Shown here one piece after another: positions 51,092-59,544 of a stretch of 64,000 bases of DNA. Within the stretch, counting starts at the first letter, position 1, and the number at the start of each line of letters is the position of its first letter. A program made the translations under genes and the position numbers. The notes under the pieces are model-generated. The model made no database searches. It was not told the DNA's origin and worked only from the letters and a program-made list of their open reading frames with translations. This DNA is from an uncultured Alphaproteobacteria bacterium (lineage in GTDB: Bacteria > Pseudomonadota > Alphaproteobacteria > HIMB59), in the NCBI GenBank assembly GCA_902610255.1, contig CACLUX010000002.1:1-64000 (forward strand), written 5' to 3'.

Positions 51092-52469
51092 CATCTAAAT
51101 ATAAATCAATATCTAATTCTGATATAGTACTAGCAAATTTATGATATTCCATTTCCTTAATGGCTATAAACGCCTTATGTAATTCTGGGCCTAAAGTTTG
51201 TTTTAAAAAAGAGGATTTCTTAGATAGCATAATTGATGAATTCCAGTCAGATGGAATTTTGTATTTTTGATTATTTTTCTTTAAATAAGCATTTCCAGTT
51301 GTTTGTTTATCTGGAATAATTTTATTTTGAATTCCTAATTCAATTGCTGAAATTATAGTTAAGGCTACTAAATATGGGTTTGCATCAACTCCTGAGACTC
51401 TATGTTCTATCCTTCTATTATTTTTATTACTACTTGGTATTCGAAAAGCAACTGATCTGTTATCTATTCCCCAATTAGGCTTTGTTGGTGCATAAGACCC
51501 TGAAACAAACCTCCTCCAACTATTAGCATTTGGTGCGAATATCAACATACTTTCACCCATGGTTTTTGAAAGACCCCCGAGTGCATAATTAAGATTTTTA
51601 TTTATTTTTTCATTATTTCTTTCGGAAAAAATATTTTTTTCTTTTTGATCATAAAGTGAAATATGAAAATGCATTCCAGAACCAGAAATATTTTCCATAG
51701 GTTTTGCCATAAAGCAAGCAGTGACTCCATGATTTCTCGCTTGTGCTCTTATAATTCTTTTTAGCCTTAAAATATCATCAGCAGCTTTTAGTAACGATTT
51801 TTGATGTTTTAATGTTAATTCGTATTGACCAGGTGCGTACTCTGAAATAATAGTTTCAGCATCTATTTTTGCAAGTTTTGTAGCTTCATAAATATCATCA
51901 ATTAAAGGTAACATACCATGTAGATGATCTACTGAATATACATCTGTCTTTTTAATTGATGTTCTTTTTCCAAGTATAGATTTTGCTGGTTTGAGTTTTC
52001 CATACTCATCCAATTCATTTGAAACAAGAAAAAATTCTAGCTCAAATGCTGCATAGAAATTAATTCCTTTTTTTTTAAAAACTTGAATTTTATTTTCCAA
52101 AACATTTCTTGGATCTGTTAACAGTTTTTTTCCATCAATATCATACATGTTCATGAATAACTCACCTCTTGGTGGTTTGCTGTTATGCAATAACTTAAGT
52201 GATGATGGTATAGGCCAAGCTTTTATGTCACCATCACCTTGCTCTAAAATCAATCCTGTTTCAGGTGTATCCTCACCAGTAATATCCATTCCAAGTAATG
52301 AAAGAGGAAATTGCCTACCTGACTTATACAAATTTAATAACTCATTTCTTCTAATTATTTTTCCACGACCTACACCATTACAATCATGCATTACAATATC
52401 GAATGATTTTACTTGTGTATTTCTCTTCAGAAAATTTTGTGCTTCAGATAAATAATTTTTAGATTTCAT
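51084..52469 (-). CDS. Glutamine synthetase family protein, gamma-glutamylpolyamine synthetase (PuuA)-like
   Basis: 461 residues with the GS beta-grasp N-terminus and catalytic barrel. Visible segments are FELEFFLV (metal-site Glu), SEYAPGQYELTL, GSGMHFHISLYD, and PNANSWRRFVSGSYAPTKPNWG followed by IEHRVSGVDANPYL. This set matches PuuA and related gamma-glutamyl-amine ligases; the adenylylation Tyr region of GlnA is not visible. It would join glutamate to an amine such as putrescine or ethanolamine at the cost of ATP, the entry into amine catabolism. It is monocistronic and divergent from the GST gene by 39 bp. Confidence 0.85.
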   Translation of the reverse strand: MKSKNYLSEAQNFLKRNTQVKSFDIVMHDCNGVGRGKIIRRNELLNLYKSGRQFPLSLLGMDITGEDTPETGLILEQGDGDIKAWPIPSSLKLLHNSKPPRGELFMNMYDIDGKKLLTDPRNVLENKIQVFKKKGINFYAAFELEFFLVSNELDEYGKLKPAKSILGKRTSIKKTDVYSVDHLHGMLPLIDDIYEATKLAKIDAETIISEYAPGQYELTLKHQKSLLKAADDILRLKRIIRAQARNHGVTACFMAKPMENISGSGMHFHISLYDQKEKNIFSERNNEKINKNLNYALGGLSKTMGESMLIFAPNANSWRRFVSGSYAPTKPNWGIDNRSVAFRIPSSNKNNRRIEHRVSGVDANPYLVALTIISAIELGIQNKIIPDKQTTGNAYLKKNNQKYKIPSDWNSSIMLSKKSSFLKQTLGPELHKAFIAIKEMEYHKFASTISELDIDLYLDAI

Positions 52470-52508
52470 GACAAATATTTATAATATAAAAATATTAATA
52501 TAAACTTT

Positions 52509-53207
52509 ATGTCTAAACTACAGTTAATCTATTTCAATCTTAGAGCTTTGTGTGAGGCTCCAAGGATGATGCTACATACTGCGGGTATCGAATATTCATA
52601 TGAAATGGCATGGGATTATTTTAAAAAACCATGGGGTGATGTCAAAAAAGAGGTGATTTTTCATAAATTACCTCTGCTTGTTATAGATGAGAAAATTGAA
52701 ATATGGCAAAGTAATACTATCTCAAGATATATAGCTAAACTTACAAACAATATCCCCAATAATGAGGAAATGGTGGCATATGCTGACTCTATATTTGAGT
52801 CAGCCCATGATTTATTTTTTCCTTTAAATCCAACAATAAATGTTTGGGTTGGTGAAATGCACTTAAAGAATAAAAAAAATCTTTTAGATGAAATTTTACC
52901 CAAAGCTTTTACAAATTTTGAAAAGTTACTAAGTAAATATGAAGGTAATTTTTTTTTAGGAGAAAGAGCATTTTATTGTGATTTTAATGTTTATCATCAT
53001 GTTTCACTAGCATTGCTATTAGATGATAAAATTTTAGATAACTTTCCAAAGTTAAAAAAATTTACGAGCGATTTTGAAAAGATTCAAGGTATTTTAGATT
53101 ATCTGGAGTCAAGACCCAAACTTATTGGAATTGGTACTTGGCCAAAAGTAGTAATTGATGGTATAGAATACACATCTGGCACTAATCCCGATTACAAATA
53201 TCAATAA
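52509..53207 (+). CDS. Glutathione S-transferase (sigma-like)
   Basis: 232 residues. The thioredoxin-like N-terminal domain begins MSKLQLIYFNLRALCEAPRM, with Tyr8 as the probable catalytic residue, LPLLVIDE as the cis-Pro loop and WQSNTISRYIAK as the glutathione gamma-Glu site. The helical C-terminal domain covers about 85-210. It should conjugate or isomerise electrophiles with glutathione; the substrate is unknown. tRNA-Cys follows 21 bp later on the same strand. Confidence 0.87.
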   Translation: MSKLQLIYFNLRALCEAPRMMLHTAGIEYSYEMAWDYFKKPWGDVKKEVIFHKLPLLVIDEKIEIWQSNTISRYIAKLTNNIPNNEEMVAYADSIFESAHDLFFPLNPTINVWVGEMHLKNKKNLLDEILPKAFTNFEKLLSKYEGNFFLGERAFYCDFNVYHHVSLALLLDDKILDNFPKLKKFTSDFEKIQGILDYLESRPKLIGIGTWPKVVIDGIEYTSGTNPDYKYQ

Positions 53208-53228
53208 AAGTGTTATGCTAAGTATTAT

Positions 53229-53302
53229 GGCCCGCTGGCAGATTGGTTATGCAGAGGACTGCAAATCCTTGTAGCTCGGTTCGATTCCGGGGTGGGCCTC
53301 CA
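53229..53302 (+). tRNA. tRNA-Cys (anticodon GCA)
   Basis: 74 nt. The acceptor stem is GGCCCGC with GTGGGCC (one G-U pair), the anticodon loop is CTGCAAA with GCA at 53261-53263, the T loop is GTTCGATTC, and CCA is encoded. The stop codon of the opposite-strand creatininase-family gene begins at the very next base. Confidence 0.97.
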
Positions 53303-54061
53303 CTACTTCATTTCATCAATTATTTTTTTTAAGGTTCTTGATGTAAGATCTAGAATTCTTTTTCCTTTATCAGCAGAGGATTTTGTAGGATTACCAATTA
53401 TACCTGTCTTGGACAAATCTTTTGTATTCCAAGCTCTTTTAATTGTTCTTTCATAAGAAATTATTTTTTTAGATTTAAAGTCAGATGAGAGTTTGTTTCT
53501 TTTAATTTTATTTAATTTTATCAATTCTGGATAAAGGTGGAGCATTATTGATGTTTCAAATTCACCTCCATGATATCCATAAAGTAATTCCTTTTTTGGA
53601 ATTATTTTCTCAAAACCTTTAAATAAAAAATAATGTGCCTTAACAATATCGACAGCTTTATATCTACTTTTAATTTCTTTAGCAGCTATATCTAAGTGAC
53701 TAATTTGTCCGCCATGACTATTAAAAAAGATAAATTTTTTATATCTACGAATACATAACTCACCAACTATGCTGATAATATAATCAATATAATTTGTAGA
53801 GTTCGAAGATAGAGTGCCCTCGAAGCTATTATGCTCACTCGCTGAGCCTATAGAGATATTTGGTAGAATTAAATATTTATTAAGTTTGGGATATTTCTTA
53901 ACAAATGTATTTAAAATTCCATCTAATATCAATTTATCAGTACCTGATGGAAGGTGTTCTCCATGTTGTTCTACAGATGAAAATGGGAGAATAAGTATTT
54001 TATTTTTACCTAATTTACTAATATCTGCTGATGTTAAATCTGACCAAAACTTTGATAGCAT
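53303..54061 (-). CDS. Creatininase-family amidohydrolase
   Basis: 252 residues. Metal ligands are Glu31, His33 and Asp42 (SVEQHGEHLPSGTDKL), His116 (NSHGGQ) and Glu167 (YHGGEFET). The family includes creatininase, the mycofactocin protease MftE and the archaeal formylamide hydrolase ArfB, which acts on a GTP-cyclohydrolase product. GTP cyclohydrolase II and a RibD-type reductase lie in the same block, so an ArfB-like deformylation or ring-opening step on a pyrimidine intermediate is an attractive inference. It is divergent from the MDR gene by 29 bp and ends flush with tRNA-Cys. Confidence 0.83.
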   Translation of the reverse strand: MLSKFWSDLTSADISKLGKNKILILPFSSVEQHGEHLPSGTDKLILDGILNTFVKKYPKLNKYLILPNISIGSASEHNSFEGTLSSNSTNYIDYIISIVGELCIRRYKKFIFFNSHGGQISHLDIAAKEIKSRYKAVDIVKAHYFLFKGFEKIIPKKELLYGYHGGEFETSIMLHLYPELIKLNKIKRNKLSSDFKSKKIISYERTIKRAWNTKDLSKTGIIGNPTKSSADKGKRILDLTSRTLKKIIDEMK

Positions 54062-54090
54062 AAATGATATTTAACATTTATATAATTATT

Positions 54091-55053
54091 ATGGAAACTT
54101 ATTCTCTATGGCTTAAGAATGAAAATAAACCAATTATTAAGAAAAAAATACTAAGCTATAAAAAAAATTCTAAAACTGTTCTTGTAAAAACTCTTTATTC
54201 AGGAATTAGTAAGGGTACTGAGAGATTAGTAGCATCTGGTAATATTAGCAAAGATCAGTTCGATATAATGAAATCTCCTTTTCAAGAGGGATCTTTTTCT
54301 TTTCCAATCAAATACGGTTACATAAATGTTGGTAAAATAGTTGAAGGCCCAAAAAAATATTTAAATAAAAATACATTCTGCCTTTACCCTCATCAGTCAC
54401 TATTTAAGATTAATATAAATAATGTGAATATTTTAAAAGGTAATGGTGATATTCGAAAATATTTACTAACAGCAAATATGGAAACAGCTATTAATATCTT
54501 TTGGGATACTCAAGCAAAATTAAATAACAAAATATTGATAATAGGGATGGGCTCTGTTGGTATTTTAACTGCCTACTATTATAAATTACTAAAATTTAAA
54601 AATGTCTTTATTACTGACATAAATATTAAAAAGAAGAAATTTGCTAATATTTTAGGACTAAAATTTATTAATTTTAAAAAAATTAAAGATTTAGATGTTA
54701 TTATTAATACAACATCTAATTATGATGTATTGAACCAATCACTAAAAAAATTAAATTTAGAGGGAAAATTTATTGAGGCTAGTTGGTATGGGAATAGAAA
54801 AGGTCATATAAATTTAGGAGGTAATTTTCACTCAAAGAGATTAAAAATTATTGGTTCTCAAGTTTCAAATATTCCAGAATATTTATCAAAAAAATATGAT
54901 TATAAAAAGAGATTAAATTTAGCAATTAATGCTTTATCTAATAACCAACTTCTTAAATTAATAAACACTGAAAGTGACTTTAAGGATCTAGAGAAAGATT
55001 ATATTTCAATATTAAATAATCCAGAAAGCATAATGCATGCTATAAAGTATTAA
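54091..55053 (+). CDS. Zinc-type (MDR) alcohol dehydrogenase family protein
   Basis: 320 residues from the ATG at 54091 (METYSLWLKNENK). The N-terminal GroES-like domain includes SGISKGTERLV. The Rossmann domain has IIGMGSVGILTAYYYK and a following acidic residue (TDINIK), suggesting NAD(H). The catalytic zinc cysteine and the GHE motif of typical ADHs are not evident, as in bacteriochlorophyllide dehydrogenase-like (BchC) MDRs. It presumably oxidises or reduces a hydroxyl of the pathway product. First gene of the four-gene plus-strand operon; the PTPS-like gene follows after 1 bp. A frame extending back to 54064 is possible. Confidence 0.82.
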   Translation: METYSLWLKNENKPIIKKKILSYKKNSKTVLVKTLYSGISKGTERLVASGNISKDQFDIMKSPFQEGSFSFPIKYGYINVGKIVEGPKKYLNKNTFCLYPHQSLFKININNVNILKGNGDIRKYLLTANMETAINIFWDTQAKLNNKILIIGMGSVGILTAYYYKLLKFKNVFITDINIKKKKFANILGLKFINFKKIKDLDVIINTTSNYDVLNQSLKKLNLEGKFIEASWYGNRKGHINLGGNFHSKRLKIIGSQVSNIPEYLSKKYDYKKRLNLAINALSNNQLLKLINTESDFKDLEKDYISILNNPESIMHAIKY

Positions 55054-55054
55054 A

Positions 55055-55462
55055 ATGTATTCAATTACAGTTCGAAATAATATTTTAATTGCACATTCTC
55101 TCCCGGGTGAGGTTTTTGGACCTGCACAGAATATGCATGGAGCGACCTACATAGTTGATGCTGAGTTTTATGCAAAAAAGATTAACAAATATAACATTAT
55201 TATGGATCTCGGGGTTGTAACAGAAATTCTCTCCGAAGTATTAAAATTTTATAGTTATAAAAATTTAGACGAAGTTGAAGAATTTAAAAATATAATTACC
55301 TCTACGGAATTTCTTGCTAAAGATATTTTTGATAGAATATGTGATAAATTACAAAAAGATTACATAGAAGATTTTAACAAGTTGCATAAAATTAAAATTA
55401 TTTTAACTGAGTCAAATGTAGCTTGGGCTTCTTATGAACAAGAGATCAGCAATACACAATAA
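55055..55462 (+). CDS. 6-pyruvoyltetrahydropterin synthase / QueD family protein (divergent)
   Basis: 135 residues, the normal length for the T-fold PTPS/QueD family. The His of the first strand is His14 (IAHSLPG) and the HxH zinc motif appears as HGA (His28 to Ala30, in QNMHGATYIVDAEF). The cysteine that normally precedes it is absent. A DLG segment near 66 and the Glu of LTESNVAWASYE (about 119) stand where catalytic-helix and pterin-anchor residues are expected. The family converts dihydroneopterin triphosphate; with these changes the reaction probably differs. It overlaps the glycosyltransferase gene by 29 bp. Confidence 0.75.
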   Translation: MYSITVRNNILIAHSLPGEVFGPAQNMHGATYIVDAEFYAKKINKYNIIMDLGVVTEILSEVLKFYSYKNLDEVEEFKNIITSTEFLAKDIFDRICDKLQKDYIEDFNKLHKIKIILTESNVAWASYEQEISNTQ

Positions 55463-56477
55463 ATCTTATTATTTTATTTATCCGGGTGATATTAATACAA
55501 AAACAGGAGGTTACATTTATGAAAAAAATATATTAAAAAGAGCAAAAAAAATTAAATTTAATTTAAATGCTATCAAACTTGCTAATAGCTTTCCCTTTCC
55601 TAAAGAAAATGACTTAAAAAATCTAAAAAAAACTTTAGAAAAATTACCAGATAATGCAGTACTAATTTTTGATGGATTAGTTTTTGAGTGTATTGATAGT
55701 ATAATAAACTATTTAGATAGATTTGTAGTAATAGCTCTTATACACCACCCTCTTTATCTAGAATTTAATGGTAATCAAAGTCAATTTTTTCTTAAGAACG
55801 CAAAAAAATTATATAAGAAAACGAAAAAAATAATTGTCACTTCAAATGATACAAAACAACTAATTTTTGAAAAATTTAAAATTAATAAGCGAAAAATTCA
55901 AGTTGTAGAGCCTGGAATAGAAAAATTAAAAAAATATAAATTAAAAAGGGATAAAAATATAAATTTACTATCTGTGGGAAGTATTATTGAGAGAAAAAAT
56001 TATCATTATCTGTTAAACGAATTAAGATACATGGATAAAGTAAAATTAAATATTGTAGGAGATATAACTAGAGAAAGTAAATACTATAATAGATTACTAA
56101 AAATTATAAGTAATTATAGATTAAGTAAAAAAGTTAAGTTTCATAGTAATGTATCGACAAATTTATTATCAAAACTATATTCTAAGTGTGACTTCTATGT
56201 CTCAGTAAGTAAATATGAGGGTTTTGGTATGTCACTTGCTAATGCCCTTCAACTCAAAAAAATGATTATTACATATAAAACTAAAACAATTATGAGTACT
56301 CTAAAAAAGGATGGAATTATCTACTTAAATAATTTCAAAGAAAAAAATTTATCAAAATTAATTACTAAAAATGCATTTAATTCAGATTTATCAAAAAAAT
56401 TATCACAAAATAAAAGAAAATTTTTAACACCAATACAATCTGGGAATCTTTTTATCAAGATAATAAAAAATGCATAA
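55434..56477 (+). CDS. GT4-type glycosyltransferase
   Basis: 347 residues, GT-B fold. The N-terminal acceptor half ends about 175. The C-terminal nucleotide-sugar half has LLSVGSIIERKNYHYLLNEL and SKYEGFGMSLANAL. The usual EX7E motif keeps its first Glu, but the second position is Asn. It should transfer a sugar to an acceptor. Embedded in a pterin/riboflavin-like gene set, a glycosylated pterin or pyrimidine is a possible product. The 5' end overlaps the PTPS-like gene and the 3' end overlaps the methyltransferase gene by 8 bp. Confidence 0.83.
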   Translation: MNKRSAIHNKSYYFIYPGDINTKTGGYIYEKNILKRAKKIKFNLNAIKLANSFPFPKENDLKNLKKTLEKLPDNAVLIFDGLVFECIDSIINYLDRFVVIALIHHPLYLEFNGNQSQFFLKNAKKLYKKTKKIIVTSNDTKQLIFEKFKINKRKIQVVEPGIEKLKKYKLKRDKNINLLSVGSIIERKNYHYLLNELRYMDKVKLNIVGDITRESKYYNRLLKIISNYRLSKKVKFHSNVSTNLLSKLYSKCDFYVSVSKYEGFGMSLANALQLKKMIITYKTKTIMSTLKKDGIIYLNNFKEKNLSKLITKNAFNSDLSKKLSQNKRKFLTPIQSGNLFIKIIKNA

Positions 56478-57258
56478 ATTTAATAATGATTGGCTATTTC
56501 TTCGAGAGAAAATTGATAAAGTTTCAAGAAATAAAAAAATTATAGAAAGAATTAATAAATATTTTCAAGACTACAAAATATTGTCTATCGCTGATTTGGG
56601 ATGTGGAACAGGTTCCAACTATAGGTATCTTTACCCTAAACTTAAAAAAAGGCAATCATGGGATATGATAGACATATCATTTGATTCAATTAAAGAATTT
56701 AAGAAAAAGACAAATAATAAGAATAAAATTATAAATATAAATTATAAAAAATTTGATTTAATCAAAAATATAAAAAGTTTTAAATTTGAAAAATACGATA
56801 TTATTACAGGATCTGCATATTTAGATATAATGCCAAAAAATTGGTATTTAGAATTTAAAAAACAAAATCTAAATACAAAAGTTATATATTTTTCGATTAA
56901 TTATGATGGATTTTTTAAATTTCACCCAAAACATAAAGATGATCAATACGTTTTAAATCTATTTAATAAAGATCAGGAGTCAGATAAAGGTATTGGGCAA
57001 AAAGCAGTTGGTAAAAACTGTAGTCAAATAATTAATAAATTGTTTTATAAAACACACAAAACATTTGTTTTTGACTCGAGTTGGGATGTATCAAAGAATA
57101 AAAAATTTCAAAATATGTTTTTAGATTTTTGTGAAAATGTACTTGAAAAAAATAAGATATCATTAGATAGATGGTTAGATTTTAGAAGGGAAAATATTAA
57201 AAAAAATAAATCAAAATTATTTCTAAGAAATAAAGATTTTTTAGCTTTAAAACTCTAA
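56470..57258 (+). CDS. Class I SAM-dependent methyltransferase
   Basis: 262 residues. SAM-binding motif I is IADLGCGTGSNYRYL (about 40-54), followed by the acidic end of strand 2 in WDMIDIS. The remainder is lysine-rich with no further recognisable subfamily signature. It would methylate the cluster's product or intermediate. Last gene of the plus-strand operon; its 3' end overlaps the RibD-like gene on the other strand by 12 bp. Confidence 0.82.
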   Translation: MHKFNNDWLFLREKIDKVSRNKKIIERINKYFQDYKILSIADLGCGTGSNYRYLYPKLKKRQSWDMIDISFDSIKEFKKKTNNKNKIININYKKFDLIKNIKSFKFEKYDIITGSAYLDIMPKNWYLEFKKQNLNTKVIYFSINYDGFFKFHPKHKDDQYVLNLFNKDQESDKGIGQKAVGKNCSQIINKLFYKTHKTFVFDSSWDVSKNKKFQNMFLDFCENVLEKNKISLDRWLDFRRENIKKNKSKLFLRNKDFLALKL

Positions 57259-58077
57259 ACTTACTATCATTTCTTCGCCAAATTTATAAATTTTATTTTT
57301 TGTTCTAATAACTTTTTTTAAATTTGTTATAGGTTTTATATTTATAGAATTAATACCAGAACCAATAATTGTAGGTGCTATTATAAATTGCATAATATCT
57401 AATAATTTATTCTCAAGAAATTTAGATATAGTTTTAGAACCACCTTCTACTAATACGAACTTAAAACCTAAATTATTTATATGTTTGTATATAAGATATG
57501 TGAAATTTCTTTCAGGTAATTTATATATTTGGGTATTATTTAAACTCTTTTTAATATTAGAGTGTGTAAATATGATATTTGAAAAACCATCTTTAAATAT
57601 TTGATAGTTGTTTGTTAATTTTAAAGATGGATCAATAATTATCCTCTGAGGATTTGAGCCCTTAATTGCTCTTGTAGTGAGCAAGGGATTATCTTTTATT
57701 ATTGTATTTACACCAACTATAACTGCATCACAAACTGAACGAAGACTATGAAGGTATGAAATACTATTTTTGTCATTAATGTAATGAGAATTGCCGTTTA
57801 AAAGTGCAATTTTACCGTCTAAGCTTTGCCCAATTTGACCGATATAGAATTTTTTTTTTATCATCAATATTGGTAACAAAATTTGTGCTATTTCCTTTAT
57901 TTTTTTTTCAATCTTACAATTAAAATTAACGCCATTTTTATCAATTAAAATATGATTGGTTTTAGAATGTTGACTAAGTACAAACGATTTGTTAATTAAA
58001 TCAATTCTTAAGATATTTGATTTTTTTTGTTTTTTTACAAATTCAAATAGTGAAGAAATATTATGCTTTGTTATCAT
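57247..58077 (-). CDS. RibD C-terminal-type reductase domain protein without deaminase domain
   Basis: 276 residues. The reductase domain covers about 76-275: IGQIGQSLDGKIA (79-91), LHSLRSVCDAVIVGVNTIIKDNP (109-131, NADPH/ribose region), PQRIIIDP and FVLVEGGSKT (208-216). The first 75 residues contain no HAE or PCxxC zinc-deaminase motif. RibD-type reductases reduce the ribose of a ribosylaminopyrimidine to ribityl with NADPH. It is divergent from the GTP cyclohydrolase II gene by 41 bp. It may serve the cluster product rather than, or as well as, riboflavin. Confidence 0.82.
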   Translation of the reverse strand: MITKHNISSLFEFVKKQKKSNILRIDLINKSFVLSQHSKTNHILIDKNGVNFNCKIEKKIKEIAQILLPILMIKKKFYIGQIGQSLDGKIALLNGNSHYINDKNSISYLHSLRSVCDAVIVGVNTIIKDNPLLTTRAIKGSNPQRIIIDPSLKLTNNYQIFKDGFSNIIFTHSNIKKSLNNTQIYKLPERNFTYLIYKHINNLGFKFVLVEGGSKTISKFLENKLLDIMQFIIAPTIIGSGINSINIKPITNLKKVIRTKNKIYKFGEEMIVSLEF

Positions 58078-58118
58078 TTTTCATCTGTATCAAGTACTAT
58101 TGAGTATATATATAGTCT

Positions 58119-59237
58119 ATGAGTTTAAAATCAAATTATGGGACATTTATTGATAGAGCTATCAATGAGCTTAGAACCGGAAGACCAATAGTTATCAAAG
58201 AAAATAAAAATTATTGGATGTTCTTTAATATTGAACATTCGGACAATAAAATTCTAAATCAATTCAATCAATACCTACAAAAAGACAAATATCTTTTAAT
58301 CACAAAACAAAAAGCAAAATCAATATTTGAAAATAAAGTATCAACAAATATTTATTTAAAAATAAATGAAAAAATATCAAACAAATCTTTATTAAGTTTA
58401 TTCATTAACCCTTTATCTGATCAAAATAAAATATTATTTAAAGATGAGCCTTATATCAAAAGTAAAGACTTCCACAATGTCTGCTTAGATATAGCCAAAA
58501 ATGCGAAGGTAATACCATCACTTATATTTAAAAAAATTAATTCTAAATACTATAAAAATATTGATAATCTAATATTACAACTTGGTCTATTAAGATTTAA
58601 CCACAAAGAGTTAAAAAATCAGAATAAATTTATAACTAATAGTATTAGATTAGTTTCAAGTGCAAATGTGCCCTTACCAAATGTTGCATCTACTACTTTT
58701 AATATTTTTAAGTCATATATTGGTGCTAGAAGGCATATCGCAATCATAATTAAACCAAAAAATTTAAAACAACCAACAAACCTTAGAATTCACTCAGCTT
58801 GTTTTACTGGGGATATATTTCACTCTAGAAAATGCGATTGCGGAGAGCAATTAAATAACTCTTTAAACTATATGGTTAAAAATAAAGGAGGTATTATCCT
58901 TTATTTAGATCAAGAAGGGAGAGGTATAGGACTAGCCAATAAAATGAGGGCATATTCTCTTCAGTCAAAAGGCTTGGATACTATTGATGCTGATCACAAC
59001 ATAGGTTTTTTAGATGATGAAAGAGATTTTAATATTGCTGCTAAGATACTTAAGTTATTAAAAGTAAATAAAGTCAATATTATCACAAATAATTTTACAA
59101 AAGTTTCTTCCCTTAAAAAAGCTGGCATTAGAATTGCCAAACAAATTAATACAAAACCAACAATTAACAAATTTAATAAGAATTATTTTAAAACAAGAGT
59201 GAAAAAAACAGGCTACGGTTTTAAAAATTTAGACTAA
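58119..59237 (+). CDS. ribA: GTP cyclohydrolase II with degenerate N-terminal extension
   Basis: 372 residues. The C-terminal half is a clear RibA: zinc ligands Cys228, Cys239 and Cys241 in HSACFTGDIFHSRKCDCGEQ, then LDQEGRGIGLANKMRAY and TIDADHNIGFLDDERDF. The first about 175 residues resemble a decayed RibB-like domain (AINELRTGRPIVI) without visible catalytic acidic clusters, an arrangement known from alphaproteobacterial RibA proteins. It converts GTP to 2,5-diamino-6-ribosylamino-pyrimidinone phosphate plus formate and pyrophosphate. It may feed riboflavin, the neighbouring cluster, or both. Confidence 0.9.
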   Translation: MSLKSNYGTFIDRAINELRTGRPIVIKENKNYWMFFNIEHSDNKILNQFNQYLQKDKYLLITKQKAKSIFENKVSTNIYLKINEKISNKSLLSLFINPLSDQNKILFKDEPYIKSKDFHNVCLDIAKNAKVIPSLIFKKINSKYYKNIDNLILQLGLLRFNHKELKNQNKFITNSIRLVSSANVPLPNVASTTFNIFKSYIGARRHIAIIIKPKNLKQPTNLRIHSACFTGDIFHSRKCDCGEQLNNSLNYMVKNKGGIILYLDQEGRGIGLANKMRAYSLQSKGLDTIDADHNIGFLDDERDFNIAAKILKLLKVNKVNIITNNFTKVSSLKKAGIRIAKQINTKPTINKFNKNYFKTRVKKTGYGFKNLD

Positions 59238-59241
59238 AAAT

Positions 59242-59481
59242 TTAGTCAAAGTCACCTCGTTCTAATCTATCTTCGTATTCATTGGAGGACTCGGAAATAG
59301 TACTAAGCTGTTTTTTAGTCATAATTTTTAGAGTTTTTTTTATAGCAAGTTGGTAAGTATGTAACTTTTCAACAATATTTCTTTCGCTGGTGTTTCTCAT
59401 CATTTGACTTAGGGCTCTATTTAGCTCAGTAAGCCTGCCTAACAACGTATTATCGTCATCATTATCATCATCGTAATACAT
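59242..59481 (-). CDS. Hypothetical protein with Asp/Asn-rich N-terminus
   Basis: 79 residues, not recognised. It begins MYYDDDNDDDN, continues as a probable helix pair (TLLGRLTELNRALSQMMRN and VEKLHTYQLAIKKTLKIMTK), and ends acidic (EYEDRLERGDFD). No signal peptide or membrane segment is visible. It converges on ribA with a 4-bp gap. A small soluble helical protein, perhaps an adaptor. Confidence 0.6.
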   Translation of the reverse strand: MYYDDDNDDDNTLLGRLTELNRALSQMMRNTSERNIVEKLHTYQLAIKKTLKIMTKKQLSTISESSNEYEDRLERGDFD

Positions 59482-59544
59482 TAGTTAATATTATAATAAT
59501 TTTGGAGATCATAAATAAAATAATAAAATAAATAACTTAATAAT

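Noticed and set aside
54064-54090. Earlier ATG for the MDR dehydrogenase
   Set aside because: It leaves only 2 bp to the divergent creatininase start and adds a hydrophobic tail of Ile residues; METYSLW at 54091 fits the family better.
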